In this document: piece by piece, positions 15,544 through 24,590 of the stretch
Numbering within the stretch: position 1 is the stretch's first letter
How the letters are laid out: every line of letters starts with the position of its first letter
Source of the DNA: JACOTK01 sp963743945
GTDB lineage: Bacteria > Actinomycetota > Acidimicrobiia > Acidimicrobiales > CADCSY01
Assembly (NCBI GenBank): GCA_963743945.1
Contig: CAVURO010000008.1
Location: 124,001 to 188,000 of the forward strand
DNA: 64,000 nt
Reading direction: 5' to 3'
Program-made: the position numbers and the translations under genes
Notes under the pieces: generated by a model
What the model was told of the DNA's origin: nothing
What the model saw: only the letters and a program-made list of their open reading frames with translations
Databases searched by the model: none

Positions 15544-17787
15544 ATGAACGCAAGGGGAAACATGGCAAACCCCTCGACGATCATCGACCTGCCCTCGCTC
15601 GAGGGCGCTCCGCCCCCCATCTTCGAGCTGTCCCACATCTGGAAGATCCACGAGATCGGCGACACCACGGTCGAGGCCGCCAAGGATGTTTCGCTGGTGG
15701 TTCGTCAGGGGGAGTTCGTCGGCATCACCGGGCCGTCGGGGTCGGGCAAGTCAACCCTCCTGCAGGTCATGGGCCTCCTCGAGCAGCCGACGTTCGGAAC
15801 GGTCTCGTTCCGAGGTGAGGCGGTCGAGGCACTGACCGATGCGGAGATCTCGATGGTGCGCAACCGCGAGGTGGGCTTCGTCTTCCAGTCCTTCCATCTG
15901 CTGCCTCGCGCAACCGCGATCGCGAACGTGGAGTTGCCGTTGCTCTATCGCGGCATCGAGGCCGACGAGCGCCGCGAGCGCGCCTACCAGGCACTGTGCC
16001 TGGTCGGGTTGGAGGATCGTATGGACCACCACCCGGCCCAGCTCTCCGGTGGTCAACGGCAGCGTGTCGCGGTGGCCAGGGCGATTGCCGGAAGTCCTGC
16101 CATCGTTCTTGCGGACGAGCCCACCGGCAACCTCGATTCCCGGACGGGTGCCGAGGTCATGGGTTTGCTCACCCAGCTCAACCGTGAGGTCGGGGTTGCG
16201 ATTGTGCTCATCACCCATGATCCCGAGGTGGCCCGCTACGCCGACAGCGAGTACCACATGCGTGACGGCGTGTTGCGGACGCGTCGCAACAGTCGTGTCG
16301 ACCTGGCCGGGGGTAGGTTGGGCGGCCCATTGCCTCGTCGCCCTCGTCGCGAGCCTCTGGTTGCCGCCCCGTTCGGCGCTCCGGTTGGCGCCCCGGTCGC
16401 CACATCCACGCTGGTGCTCGAACGGCCATCGGCCCTCATGCTGCTGTCGCCCACGGCTGTCCATGACCGGCGCCCTCGGGACACCAGGTCCGAGCCCGTT
16501 CTCGGCCCGGTGCACGAGGTCGCCGACCGTGCGTTGGCCGTGGTGACCTCCGCGGGTCGGCTTGCGACATGGACCCTGCCGCCTGTCGCTCGGGGAACTC
16601 GTATCGCCGATGTGGTGCGGATGTCGTTCACCAGTCTGGTGAGCAACGGGCTTCGCTCGATTCTGACCAGCCTGGGAGTGATCATCGGCGTGATGGCCAT
16701 GGTGCTGCTCGTCGCGCTGGGAACCGGGGTCCGCAACGCCGTCTCCTCCGAGATCGAGGGGTTGGGATCGAACGTCCTGTTGGTCATGCCCGGGTCAGGC
16801 GATCTGCAACTGGGCTTCCTCCAGGCATCGCCGCTGACGACTGCCGATCTCGACGAGATAGCGGCCAAGCTCGGCCCTGAGAGCATCGTCGGCGGAGCGC
16901 AGCTTGCGAGCATGCAAGCGGTGACGTCCCAGACTCAGTCCTTTCTCAACGTCACCGGCTCGACGACCAATGCGCCTGAACTCATGGGCCTCGCCATCAG
17001 CGACGGTCGATTCTTCAGTCCCGAGGAGGCTCGGGCGGGCGACCAGGTCATCGTCCTGAGCGAATCGATGGCGAAGAAGCTCTTCCCCAATTCGAGTGCC
17101 CTCGGCAACCAGGTCCAGCTGAAGGGCACCTCGTTCACCGTCATCGGGCTGACCATAGGTCAGGGAGGAACCGTGGGCGGTTTCGGAAAGTCCGATCTGG
17201 CCTACATCCCAACCCAGACCATGGGGGCGCTGCTGAATCGCCCCACGTTGGACCTTGCGTACGTGCGGGCCACCTCGTCGAAGGAGCTCAAGGCCTACCG
17301 CACCATCATCAAGGCGCATCTGAGTGAGAAGTATCCCCAGGACCAGTTCACGGTCGCCGGTCAGGAGGATCTGTTGGGCATCGCCTCGAAGTTCTTCTCG
17401 ATCTTCACCTTCGGCCTTGCCGGCATCGCCGGTGTCTCGTTGATCGTCGGCGGTGTCGGCATCATGAACGTCACGTTGGTCTCGGTGACCGAGCGGACCC
17501 GTGAGATCGGCATTCGACGGGCGATCGGGGCCCGCGCCGATCAGGTGCTGTTCCAGTTCATCCTGGAGGCAACGGTCACGGCTGCCCTCGGCGGGGTGAT
17601 CGGCCTGGGCTTGGCGATGGCCCTGGCATGGGTGGCAGGAGCGCTCACCCCGGTGCCGGCGCAGGTGACGCCGTGGGTCATCGTGCTGGCGCTGTTGGTA
17701 TCGACGGCGACCGGCCTGTTGTCGGGCGTTTGGCCCGCCCGTCGTGCGGCAGCGCTCGATCCCGTCCAGGCGTTGCGCCATGAGTAA
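15544..17787 (+). CDS. MacB-like ABC transporter, fused ATPase and permease
   Basis: This 747-residue protein has an N-terminal ABC ATPase with Walker A GPSGSGKST (63-71), signature LSGGQRQR near 166 and Walker B/ADEPTGNLDS near 187. A MacB permease follows: one helix at about 371-393, a large extracytoplasmic domain, and three C-terminal helices with the FtsX motif GIMNVTLVSVTERTREIGIR. The linker between the halves is about 120 residues, Pro/Arg/Val-rich and longer than usual. MacB types are mechanotransmission exporters working with a membrane-fusion protein, encoded next. ATGs at 15544 and 15562 are both possible starts. Confidence 0.88.
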   Translation: MNARGNMANPSTIIDLPSLEGAPPPIFELSHIWKIHEIGDTTVEAAKDVSLVVRQGEFVGITGPSGSGKSTLLQVMGLLEQPTFGTVSFRGEAVEALTDAEISMVRNREVGFVFQSFHLLPRATAIANVELPLLYRGIEADERRERAYQALCLVGLEDRMDHHPAQLSGGQRQRVAVARAIAGSPAIVLADEPTGNLDSRTGAEVMGLLTQLNREVGVAIVLITHDPEVARYADSEYHMRDGVLRTRRNSRVDLAGGRLGGPLPRRPRREPLVAAPFGAPVGAPVATSTLVLERPSALMLLSPTAVHDRRPRDTRSEPVLGPVHEVADRALAVVTSAGRLATWTLPPVARGTRIADVVRMSFTSLVSNGLRSILTSLGVIIGVMAMVLLVALGTGVRNAVSSEIEGLGSNVLLVMPGSGDLQLGFLQASPLTTADLDEIAAKLGPESIVGGAQLASMQAVTSQTQSFLNVTGSTTNAPELMGLAISDGRFFSPEEARAGDQVIVLSESMAKKLFPNSSALGNQVQLKGTSFTVIGLTIGQGGTVGGFGKSDLAYIPTQTMGALLNRPTLDLAYVRATSSKELKAYRTIIKAHLSEKYPQDQFTVAGQEDLLGIASKFFSIFTFGLAGIAGVSLIVGGVGIMNVTLVSVTERTREIGIRRAIGARADQVLFQFILEATVTAALGGVIGLGLAMALAWVAGALTPVPAQVTPWVIVLALLVSTATGLLSGVWPARRAAALDPVQALRHE

Positions 17788-17901
17788 CCCGTTCATCATC
17801 CACTGGACCGTCAGCCACGGGACCGTCATTCACCGATTCGTCATTCACCGATCCGCCATCCACGTATCCGTCATCGATCCTCGTCCAACTCAGGAGTTGT
17901 C
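17788..17901. repeat. Degenerate short repeats between transporter and fusion protein
   Basis: Imperfect copies of a ~15-bp motif (GTCATTCACCGATTC, GTCATTCACCGATCC and weaker relatives such as GCCATCCACGTATCC) fill the 114-base spacer. The two best copies are near 17824-17853. They would not obviously fold into a terminator. Confidence 0.6.
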
Positions 17902-19707
17902 ATGTCGACCAGGTATCTGAAGGCTCTCCGCCTGTCCGTCTCAATGTTGCTGGTGGGTGGATTGGTCGCATCGGTCTCCCAGGGTGGAGGCGCGGCTCGG
18001 GCCGAGGTCACCTTGGTGAAGGTGGAGCAGGGCACGGTGACCGAATCGGTCAAGGCAAGCGGGCTGTTGGGCGCACGTCGTTCCTGGCCGGTTGTCGGAG
18101 CCGCCGCCGGCACGATTCAGGAGATCCTGGTCACAAACGGACAGCAGGTCCAGAAGGGCGATGTGATCGTCCGGCTTGCATCGGAGGCGACGAACAAGGC
18201 CGCTGAACAGGCGGCTGCTCTCCACAAGAGCGCCGTGGCCCAGAAGCAGCTGTTCGATGCATCGATGAGTGTCGGCGCACCTGCTCCGACCTCGGCGGGC
18301 ACCCCTCTGGCGGCGATGGCTGCCTCGCTGGTCGACAGCGTCGGCGGGCTCGATCGGGCGACGGCGCTGATCATGGCGCAGGCCCAACAGCCCGCGATGC
18401 CGATTGCCGTGGAGTCACAGCTGGCGGGTCTCGGCACCCAGAACGTTCTGGGATTCATGCAGATGCTGCAGGAGCGGCGGGGCGACATTCAGGGTCTCGC
18501 GGGAGATCTGTCGAAGAGCGCCGGCGGCGTGCAGCAACTGGTGAGGTCCCTCGTGGCAACCCTCGATGCTCTGGAAACCGGTGATGCCCAGGCGATCATC
18601 CCCTCGGTCATGAACCTGGCGACCGAGGCCGGCAACGGGCTCACCGACATCGTCACGCTCGCGACGACGCTGCAGGCCATGATGGACCTCCTGGCCCTGC
18701 CGTCCGCTGCCGCCGGCGAGATGCCCGCCGACCTGGTCAGCTCCGTGCTCGACCTGCTGGGGGGTCAGCGTGGAGGCATGGTCGCTCCACTCGCCGACCT
18801 GGGCGCAAGTCTCGACAAGGCCCAGAAGTCGTTGGTCCAGATCCTCGGCATGACCGTGGCAGGTTTCCAGTCCTCGCTGGCGTCGGTGGGCAACGCAAGC
18901 ACGAGTGGGATGAGCACGGCGTTGGGGGCTTACGTCGAAGCCACGGCATCGATGATGCGAAGCGCTGCCGAGAAGCAGGCGGCGCTCGAGCTGCGTGCCC
19001 CCGAAGCGGGCTTGGTCGCACTGGGTACGGTGTCGTCCGCCGGTGCCTCCGTTGCCCCGGACGCGAGCAGCCTGTTGGGCAGTGCGCTCGGTGGTGGGGG
19101 CGACAACGTCAGCGGCGTGATCAGCAGCGCCCTGGGAGGGCTCGCGGGCGATGGCGGCGGGGCGGCCCCTCAACCACTCATCTCGGTCGGTTCGGAAATC
19201 GGTTGGGGCCAGAAGCTCTTCACGGTCTACGACACCGGCGGCTGGAGCGCCCGGGTGACGGTCGACGAGGCAAAGATCTCGAGGCTCACGCCGGGCATGC
19301 CCGCGGTCGTGGCCGTGACCTCGTTGGGCAGGACCTTCCCCGCGACCGTGAGCTGGATCTCGCCGGTGGGCAACAGCTCAGGGGGGTCGGTCACCTTCGC
19401 CCTGGAGGCGGCATTCACCGTGACGCCCGAGGAAGCCGCCAACCTGCGCATCGGGACGAAGGCCGAGGTCGCGATCACCCTCGCCCAGGTTGGTCCGGCG
19501 CCCGTCATCAAGATGGGGGCTCTCGCTCGGGACGGCAACTCGGTCAGGGCGTTTGTTGTCGATGATGGCAGGACCATCGCCCGCGAGGTGACGGTGCTGG
19601 CATCCGACGGGGTGAACGCTGCGGTTGACGGTCTCGAAGCAGGCGACCAGGTCATCCTGGCGCCGATCGACATCAAGGACGGCCAAGCCGTGAAGGCGGC
19701 CGACTGA
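17902..19707 (+). CDS. HlyD/MacA-type membrane-fusion protein with large helical insertion
   Basis: The 601-residue protein begins with a membrane anchor or signal (7-28). The first half of a biotinyl-lipoyl-like hairpin domain follows (GTIQEILVTNGQQVQKGDVI, 70-89). About 265 residues of Ala/Leu-rich, mostly helical sequence come next. The second half resumes at ALELRAPEAGLV near 360, then a Gly/Ser/Ala stretch (about 380-425), then beta-barrel modules (VDEAKISRLTPG). It is the adaptor for the upstream MacB-like exporter. The insertion replaces the usual two-helix hairpin, is far longer and lacks clear heptads. How such an adaptor works in a presumably single-membrane cell is unclear. Confidence 0.8.
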   Translation: MSTRYLKALRLSVSMLLVGGLVASVSQGGGAARAEVTLVKVEQGTVTESVKASGLLGARRSWPVVGAAAGTIQEILVTNGQQVQKGDVIVRLASEATNKAAEQAAALHKSAVAQKQLFDASMSVGAPAPTSAGTPLAAMAASLVDSVGGLDRATALIMAQAQQPAMPIAVESQLAGLGTQNVLGFMQMLQERRGDIQGLAGDLSKSAGGVQQLVRSLVATLDALETGDAQAIIPSVMNLATEAGNGLTDIVTLATTLQAMMDLLALPSAAAGEMPADLVSSVLDLLGGQRGGMVAPLADLGASLDKAQKSLVQILGMTVAGFQSSLASVGNASTSGMSTALGAYVEATASMMRSAAEKQAALELRAPEAGLVALGTVSSAGASVAPDASSLLGSALGGGGDNVSGVISSALGGLAGDGGGAAPQPLISVGSEIGWGQKLFTVYDTGGWSARVTVDEAKISRLTPGMPAVVAVTSLGRTFPATVSWISPVGNSSGGSVTFALEAAFTVTPEEAANLRIGTKAEVAITLAQVGPAPVIKMGALARDGNSVRAFVVDDGRTIAREVTVLASDGVNAAVDGLEAGDQVILAPIDIKDGQAVKAAD

Positions 19708-19789
19708 CGACGACCACCGTGCGGTCCCAGGACCACGAAGCGAGGTTGGCGAATCACTGAACAAGGTGGTCGGACAAAGGGTGCGACCT

Positions 19790-19818
19790 ATGTCACACGT
19801 TGAGTGTGTCACACTGAA
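19790..19818. promoter_or_regulatory. Repeated TGTCACAC motif upstream of lipoprotein gene
   Basis: TGTCACAC appears twice about 16 bases apart, and CACAC-GTTGA-GTGTG between them is an inverted repeat. The site lies 45-75 bases before the substrate-binding protein start, where an operator or promoter would be expected. Confidence 0.35.
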
Positions 19819-19864
19819 AGAGCAACTCGACCGAGAGCGGTAGTCCACTCTCAAAGGGGGAAAG

Positions 19865-21412
19865 ATGCGTACACGTTTCGGCGTGATCCTGTTGGCAACG
19901 TTGGGGCTTGTTGCGAGCGCCTGCGGAACCCGTGTCACGGACACGGCGGCGCTCTCGAGCACGGGATCGTCCGACGCCGCGGTCGAATACACCGAGACCC
20001 CGAGCGGACCGAGCGCCACCGACACTCCTGCGGCATCCTCGGGAGCCGATGGGACGCCCGCTGCGCCGAGTGTTCAGGCCAAGCCGGGGACGACTGCGGC
20101 AAAGCCTGTCGCTCCCGGGAAGTCGTCTGCGTCATCTCCCCAGGCTCCCGCCAATGCCGCCCCAGGGCCGGCAGCCGCCCCCGGTCAGGCGAAGCCTGCC
20201 GGCAACGACGGCCCTTCCGATGAAGGCGTGACCGACACCGAGATTCGAGTGGGTGCGTCGGGCCCGCTGTCGGGTATCACGGGGTTCGTCGGTGATGAGG
20301 CTTTCGGGGCGATCGACTCCTATTTCCAATCGGTCAACGCCAAGGGTGGCTTGAACGGCCGGAAGTTGCGTCTGATCACCTACGACGACCGCATGGATAC
20401 GGGCCAGATGCTGGCCAACGTGCGAAAGCTGTACGAGCAGGACAAGGTCGTCGCGCTCTTTCTGGCCTTCGGGGATCCGGTCGCTGACTACGTGACTCGC
20501 AACAACATCCCCACGTTGGTCTTCGGCGTCACGCCCCAGTCGTTCTCGCCGAAGTTCCCGACGGTCTTCCCCTTGGTCGGAAACGCCCTGTTGTGGACGC
20601 AGGAGGTCATCGCCGGCATCAAGTCCCAGGGCCTGTTCAAGCAGGGGATGAAGGTTGGCATCCTCTACGACACCCAGATCCTCGACGTCGGGCAGTACGT
20701 TCCGTTCATCAAGGAGGCATGGGAGAACGAAGGCGCTCAGGTCGTCGCGGCCGAGCCGTTCAACATCACCGACGCGGACTGCACGAGCCTGGTTCTCAAG
20801 ATGAAGCAGCTCGACATCGACTGGTGGGACTTCGAGGGCCTCGGTTGGGTGTTGTGTGCCTCGGCGGCACAGCGCCAGCAGTATCGACCGAACATCGGCT
20901 GGGGCAGTTGGGCCACCAGCATCGGTGGACTTGCGTCGCAGATCGGTCCCTGGGTCGACGGCATCTGGGGTGGCGCTCAGGGCGATCAACCCACGGGCGC
21001 ACCCCGCCAGAAGACCGCTGCGCATGACGAGTACATCAACAGCATCACCCGCTATCACCCCAAGATCGCGACGTTCAACCACTTCGAGTCGCCGGTGACC
21101 ATCGGTTACTGGGTCGGTGCGAAGCTTCTGGTGGCAGCGCTCGCCGCTCAGGGCAAGGGAGTCACCAAGGCCGGTGTGAACGACTGGATAGGAAAGGTCG
21201 AGAACTTCGACGTCGGCATCAGCCCGCCGATCATCTCGATGGCGCCGAACTGCAAGACGGGCTCGGAGGTCGTGTGGATCGGCCGCTGGAAGTGGGACGG
21301 AGCGAAGAAGGAGGCGACCCGGGTTCCCGAGACCGGCTACTTCAGCAGCCCGCAGAAGGACAGGTACGGCGGCAAGTGCTTCCTGTCGAAGATCAGCGAA
21401 TCCTTCGGGTAG
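19865..21412 (+). CDS. ABC-type substrate-binding lipoprotein (branched-chain amino acid/type 1 fold)
   Basis: The 515-residue protein has a signal peptide ending in a lipobox-like VASAC with Cys20. A ~95-residue Ala/Pro/Ser/Thr linker follows, then a type 1 periplasmic-binding fold: EIRVGASGPLSG, NAKGGLNGRKLRLITYDD, VGILYDT. These proteins bind amino acids, amides or aromatic acids outside the membrane and hand them to an ABC importer. No importer permease or ATPase is next to it, so the partner is elsewhere or the protein has a sensing role. AAAGGGGGAAAG before the ATG is a strong ribosome site. Confidence 0.82.
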   Translation: MRTRFGVILLATLGLVASACGTRVTDTAALSSTGSSDAAVEYTETPSGPSATDTPAASSGADGTPAAPSVQAKPGTTAAKPVAPGKSSASSPQAPANAAPGPAAAPGQAKPAGNDGPSDEGVTDTEIRVGASGPLSGITGFVGDEAFGAIDSYFQSVNAKGGLNGRKLRLITYDDRMDTGQMLANVRKLYEQDKVVALFLAFGDPVADYVTRNNIPTLVFGVTPQSFSPKFPTVFPLVGNALLWTQEVIAGIKSQGLFKQGMKVGILYDTQILDVGQYVPFIKEAWENEGAQVVAAEPFNITDADCTSLVLKMKQLDIDWWDFEGLGWVLCASAAQRQQYRPNIGWGSWATSIGGLASQIGPWVDGIWGGAQGDQPTGAPRQKTAAHDEYINSITRYHPKIATFNHFESPVTIGYWVGAKLLVAALAAQGKGVTKAGVNDWIGKVENFDVGISPPIISMAPNCKTGSEVVWIGRWKWDGAKKEATRVPETGYFSSPQKDRYGGKCFLSKISESFG

Positions 21413-21426
21413 TCCGAGCGAGTCCC

Positions 21427-21462
21427 TCCCGGCATGGCGTGTTCGTGCCCGCCATGCCGGGA
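21427..21462. terminator. Bidirectional hairpin between lipoprotein gene and pepN
   Basis: A perfect 13-bp stem TCCCGGCATGGCG/CGCCATGCCGGGA with a 10-base loop lies between the convergent stop codons at 21412 and 21502. There is no T-run, as is common for actinobacterial terminators. Confidence 0.7.
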
Positions 21463-21501
21463 CGCCCCATTGCTCGTCGCAACCGATCGCCGAGGTCGGG
21501 C

Positions 21502-24072
21502 TCAGCTCAGCACGGAGGAAAGACGACGGCCCTCCCTCATGCGGAAGGCCACGTTGACACGCAGTCGCTCGAGGTGTTGCTCGATGGTCTTGGTTGCCTG
21601 AGGCACGGGGTGGGCGTCGAGGAACGCGGCGACGTCGGCTGCGAGGTCCTCGGTCGACAGGGCCACGACGCCGCCGAGCATCCGGGGAATGGCATTGTCG
21701 GGGTAGCGCTCGCCCATCGCATTCCAGTGCTCCTTCACGAATGACCATGCGGTGGGACCGACCTCGCGGTTGGCCAGCAGGGCCATCACCAGGAAGGGAG
21801 CATTTTGCGAACGCACGTCCGAGGTGAGGCACATGGCGAGTGTGCGCTCTCCCAGGTCGATCTGAGGAAAGCCGCCGAGCGCGTGGAGGTAGCGCAACGA
21901 CTCCTGGGGTGACGCGGAGGTGCGGTAGCGATCGAGGAAGACCTCGTAGTCGGCCTCCGTGCCCACGGAGGCAACGACACCGAGGGCCGCTGCGGCAACG
22001 TTGGGATCGACCCCGGCGGGGTCGGCAAGGTAGGCGTCGTGGACCACCCGCGCATGACGTTGGACTCCCGCATCGTCGCCGGTGATGCCGAGCGTGGCGA
22101 TCAGCGTGCCACGAAGCTGGCGGGTGAGCTCGTCCTCATCGGCGGCGGGCGCCCAGCTCAACCGTTCCAGGGAAGGCCCGACGAGCTCGCGCACGAATGC
22201 GTGGAAGCGGTTGCGGGTGCCGGTTTCGACGATCCGCTCGATTGCACCGAGCGGGCTTGCCAGCGTGGCCCACACGGTGCGGTCCGTCTCGTCGGCGAAC
22301 CCCCGGACCAGCTCCAGGAAATCGGCGGCGGGGGCATCGTCCGCCAGGACTGCCGACCAGGTGTCGTCGAGGAGAATCGCACGTTCGACAGGGGTCAGGA
22401 CGCGCTGGGCGCTGCTCGCCAGCGACGCAAGCATTGTCGGTGCATAGCGGGTCCGATAGAACCCGTGGCCTCCGGCGTTGACGACAACCACCTCGGCATC
22501 ACCGACATCGACCGTCGTCTCCCGGCCGGTGAGGAGCACCCGTGAGGCGACGCCATCGGCCTCGATCATGACGGGTATGCGCCATTCGGCCCGATCGGCC
22601 CCGTCGGCCCCGTCGGTGGGATCCGGGAGGAATCGAAATCGCTGTTGGGTGAGGGTGAGGTGCGGTCCGTCCCGTTCAACGCCGACGAGCGGATAGCCCC
22701 CCTGGAAGATCCATGAATCCATGATCGCCCGCACCGGCTCGGCGGTTGCCTCCTCGATGGCATCCCAAAGGTCGGTGGTCTCGGCGTTGCCGTGGGCATG
22801 TTTGGTCAGATAGAGGCGAATGCCCGAACGGAAGCGCTCCGTGCCCAGGTACTGCTCGAGCATGCGAAGCACCGACCCGCCCTTTTGATAGGTCAGCACG
22901 TCGAACATTCCCTCCGCGTCCTCCGGCGACGCCACGGGGAACTCGATGGGCCTGGTGCCGGCGAGGGAGTCGACGGCGAAGGCAGCCGCTCGTTCGTTCG
23001 TGAACGAGACCCATCGTTGCCATGTGGGACGGAAGGCATCGACCGCGGCAAGCTCCATGAAGGTGGCGAACGCCTCGTTGAGCCAGAGGCCGTTCCACCA
23101 CTTCATGGTGACCAGATCACCGAACCACATGTGGGCCAGCTCGTGGGCCACGACGTCGGCAACGCGCTCGAGCTCGAGGCGCGTGACCGCGTCGGGGTCG
23201 ACAAGGAGGGCCGTTTCGCGAAACGTGATGGCGCCCAGGTTCTCCATGGCACCCGCGGCGAAGTCGGGGATGGCGATGAGATCGCACTTCGTCTCCGGAT
23301 AGGCGATGCCGTAGTACTCGGTGAACCATCGCAGACAAAAGGCGCCCACCTCGAGGGCGTAGGACGTCAGATGGCTCTTGCCGGGCACGTGGATCACGCG
23401 CAGCGCGACGCCGTCGACGTCGACGGGTTCCGTGGCCTCCAGCGGTCCCACCACGAACGCGACGAGATAGGTGCTCATCGGGATCGTCTCGGCGAACTCG
23501 ACCGTCTTGCGGCCATCCCCAAGGGGTTTCGATGCGATCTCGGGGCCGTTCGAATACGCAGGCATGTCCTCGGGGACGACCAGGGTGATGGCGAAAGTCG
23601 CCTTCATGTCCGGCTCATCCCAGCAGGGGAACGCGCGACGAGCGTCGGCGGGCTCCATCTGTGTCGTGGCGATGACGTGCTCAACGCCGTGCTGATCGGT
23701 GAAAACGCTGCGGTAGAACCCCTTCAGCTTGTCGTTGAGCTCGCCCCGAAACTCCACGTGCAGCGTCCAGTGCCCCGGATCGAGGGTCGTCGGCGTGGTC
23801 AGCACGAGACGTTCGCGGGCTTCGTCGAGCGCATGGGCGACCTCCAACCGCCCGCCATCGGGGGCAACGAGATGAACCTCCTCGATCACCAGCTCCGCGG
23901 CGTTGAGGACCACCTCGTGGGTGGGTCGAGTCACCTCGACGCTCACCGCTGCGTGCCCCCGAAAGGTCGATGCGCCCAGGTCGGGTTCGAGGTGGAGTTG
24001 GTAGCGGTGCGGCAGGACGGTCCGGGGAAGGCGACTGTCGGAGTGGAGGGCGGCCATGCCGGTCTCGTTCAT
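21502..24072 (-). CDS. pepN: Aminopeptidase N (M1 family)
   Basis: This 856-residue zinc metallopeptidase has the substrate-anchoring GAMENLGAITFRE motif and the zinc site HELAH near residues 309-313, with the third ligand Glu in WLNEAFATF. The C-terminal ~350 residues are the ERAP1-like helical domain (TRYAPTMLASLAS onward). The length matches actinobacterial PepN. It removes N-terminal residues from peptides in the cytosol. A TAGTGT hexamer 8 bases upstream of the ATG suggests a leaderless transcript divergent from the RNase H gene. Confidence 0.94.
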   Translation of the reverse strand: MNETGMAALHSDSRLPRTVLPHRYQLHLEPDLGASTFRGHAAVSVEVTRPTHEVVLNAAELVIEEVHLVAPDGGRLEVAHALDEARERLVLTTPTTLDPGHWTLHVEFRGELNDKLKGFYRSVFTDQHGVEHVIATTQMEPADARRAFPCWDEPDMKATFAITLVVPEDMPAYSNGPEIASKPLGDGRKTVEFAETIPMSTYLVAFVVGPLEATEPVDVDGVALRVIHVPGKSHLTSYALEVGAFCLRWFTEYYGIAYPETKCDLIAIPDFAAGAMENLGAITFRETALLVDPDAVTRLELERVADVVAHELAHMWFGDLVTMKWWNGLWLNEAFATFMELAAVDAFRPTWQRWVSFTNERAAAFAVDSLAGTRPIEFPVASPEDAEGMFDVLTYQKGGSVLRMLEQYLGTERFRSGIRLYLTKHAHGNAETTDLWDAIEEATAEPVRAIMDSWIFQGGYPLVGVERDGPHLTLTQQRFRFLPDPTDGADGADRAEWRIPVMIEADGVASRVLLTGRETTVDVGDAEVVVVNAGGHGFYRTRYAPTMLASLASSAQRVLTPVERAILLDDTWSAVLADDAPAADFLELVRGFADETDRTVWATLASPLGAIERIVETGTRNRFHAFVRELVGPSLERLSWAPAADEDELTRQLRGTLIATLGITGDDAGVQRHARVVHDAYLADPAGVDPNVAAAALGVVASVGTEADYEVFLDRYRTSASPQESLRYLHALGGFPQIDLGERTLAMCLTSDVRSQNAPFLVMALLANREVGPTAWSFVKEHWNAMGERYPDNAIPRMLGGVVALSTEDLAADVAAFLDAHPVPQATKTIEQHLERLRVNVAFRMREGRRLSSVLS

Positions 24073-24080
24073 GGGTACTC

Positions 24081-24086
24081 ACACTA
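24081..24086 (-). promoter_or_regulatory. -10 hexamer for pepN (leaderless)
   Basis: On the complement, TAGTGT is followed by 8 bases and the pepN ATG. The divergent RNase H -10 (TACGCT, 24101-24106, 9 bases before ATG 24116) is only 15 bases away, so the two promoters overlap. Confidence 0.4.
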
Positions 24087-24115
24087 GAGCGGGCGACCGA
24101 TACGCTCCCCCCATC

Positions 24116-24559
24116 ATGGCGGATCGAATCGTTCACACTGATGGAGCCTGTCTCGGCAACCCTGGACCGGGAGGGTGGGCCTGGGCCATGGGCGAGGAGC
24201 GCTGGGCAAGCGGCGCGGGCGGCCACACGACCAATCAGCGGATGGAGCTCGCCGCGGTGCTCGAGGCTCTGCGTTCGATCGAGGGTCGCGTCGAGATCGT
24301 CAGCGACTCGACCTACGTGGTGAACTGCTTCCGCGACCGCTGGTGGGAAGGGTGGCTGCGTCGGGGGTGGACCAACTCGAAGAAGGAGCCGGTCGCCAAC
24401 AGGGACCTCTGGGAGCCGCTCATCGACCTGGTCCGCACGCGCGCTGATGTCACCTTCACCTGGGTGAAGGGTCACTCGGGCGACCCCATGAACGAGCGAG
24501 TCGACCGCCTCGCCCTGGAGGCGGCGCGCACTCAACAAGGCGCCGGTTCCGGCTTGTAG
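24116..24559 (+). CDS. rnhA: Ribonuclease HI
   Basis: The 147-residue protein carries the RNase HI catalytic carboxylates: Asp in HTDGACLGNPG, Glu in RMELAAV, Asp in VSDSTYV and Asp in NERVDRLA. WVKGHSGDPMNE near the C-terminus is the family's substrate-binding handle. It cleaves RNA in RNA-DNA hybrids. The ATG at 24116 lies next to the family N-terminus and 9 bases after a TANNNT hexamer; an upstream ATG at 24056 would overlap the pepN start region and is unlikely. Confidence 0.93.
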   Translation: MADRIVHTDGACLGNPGPGGWAWAMGEERWASGAGGHTTNQRMELAAVLEALRSIEGRVEIVSDSTYVVNCFRDRWWEGWLRRGWTNSKKEPVANRDLWEPLIDLVRTRADVTFTWVKGHSGDPMNERVDRLALEAARTQQGAGSGL

Positions 24560-24590
24560 TCCACTTCTCGGTGAGGGCTATGGTTCGTTC

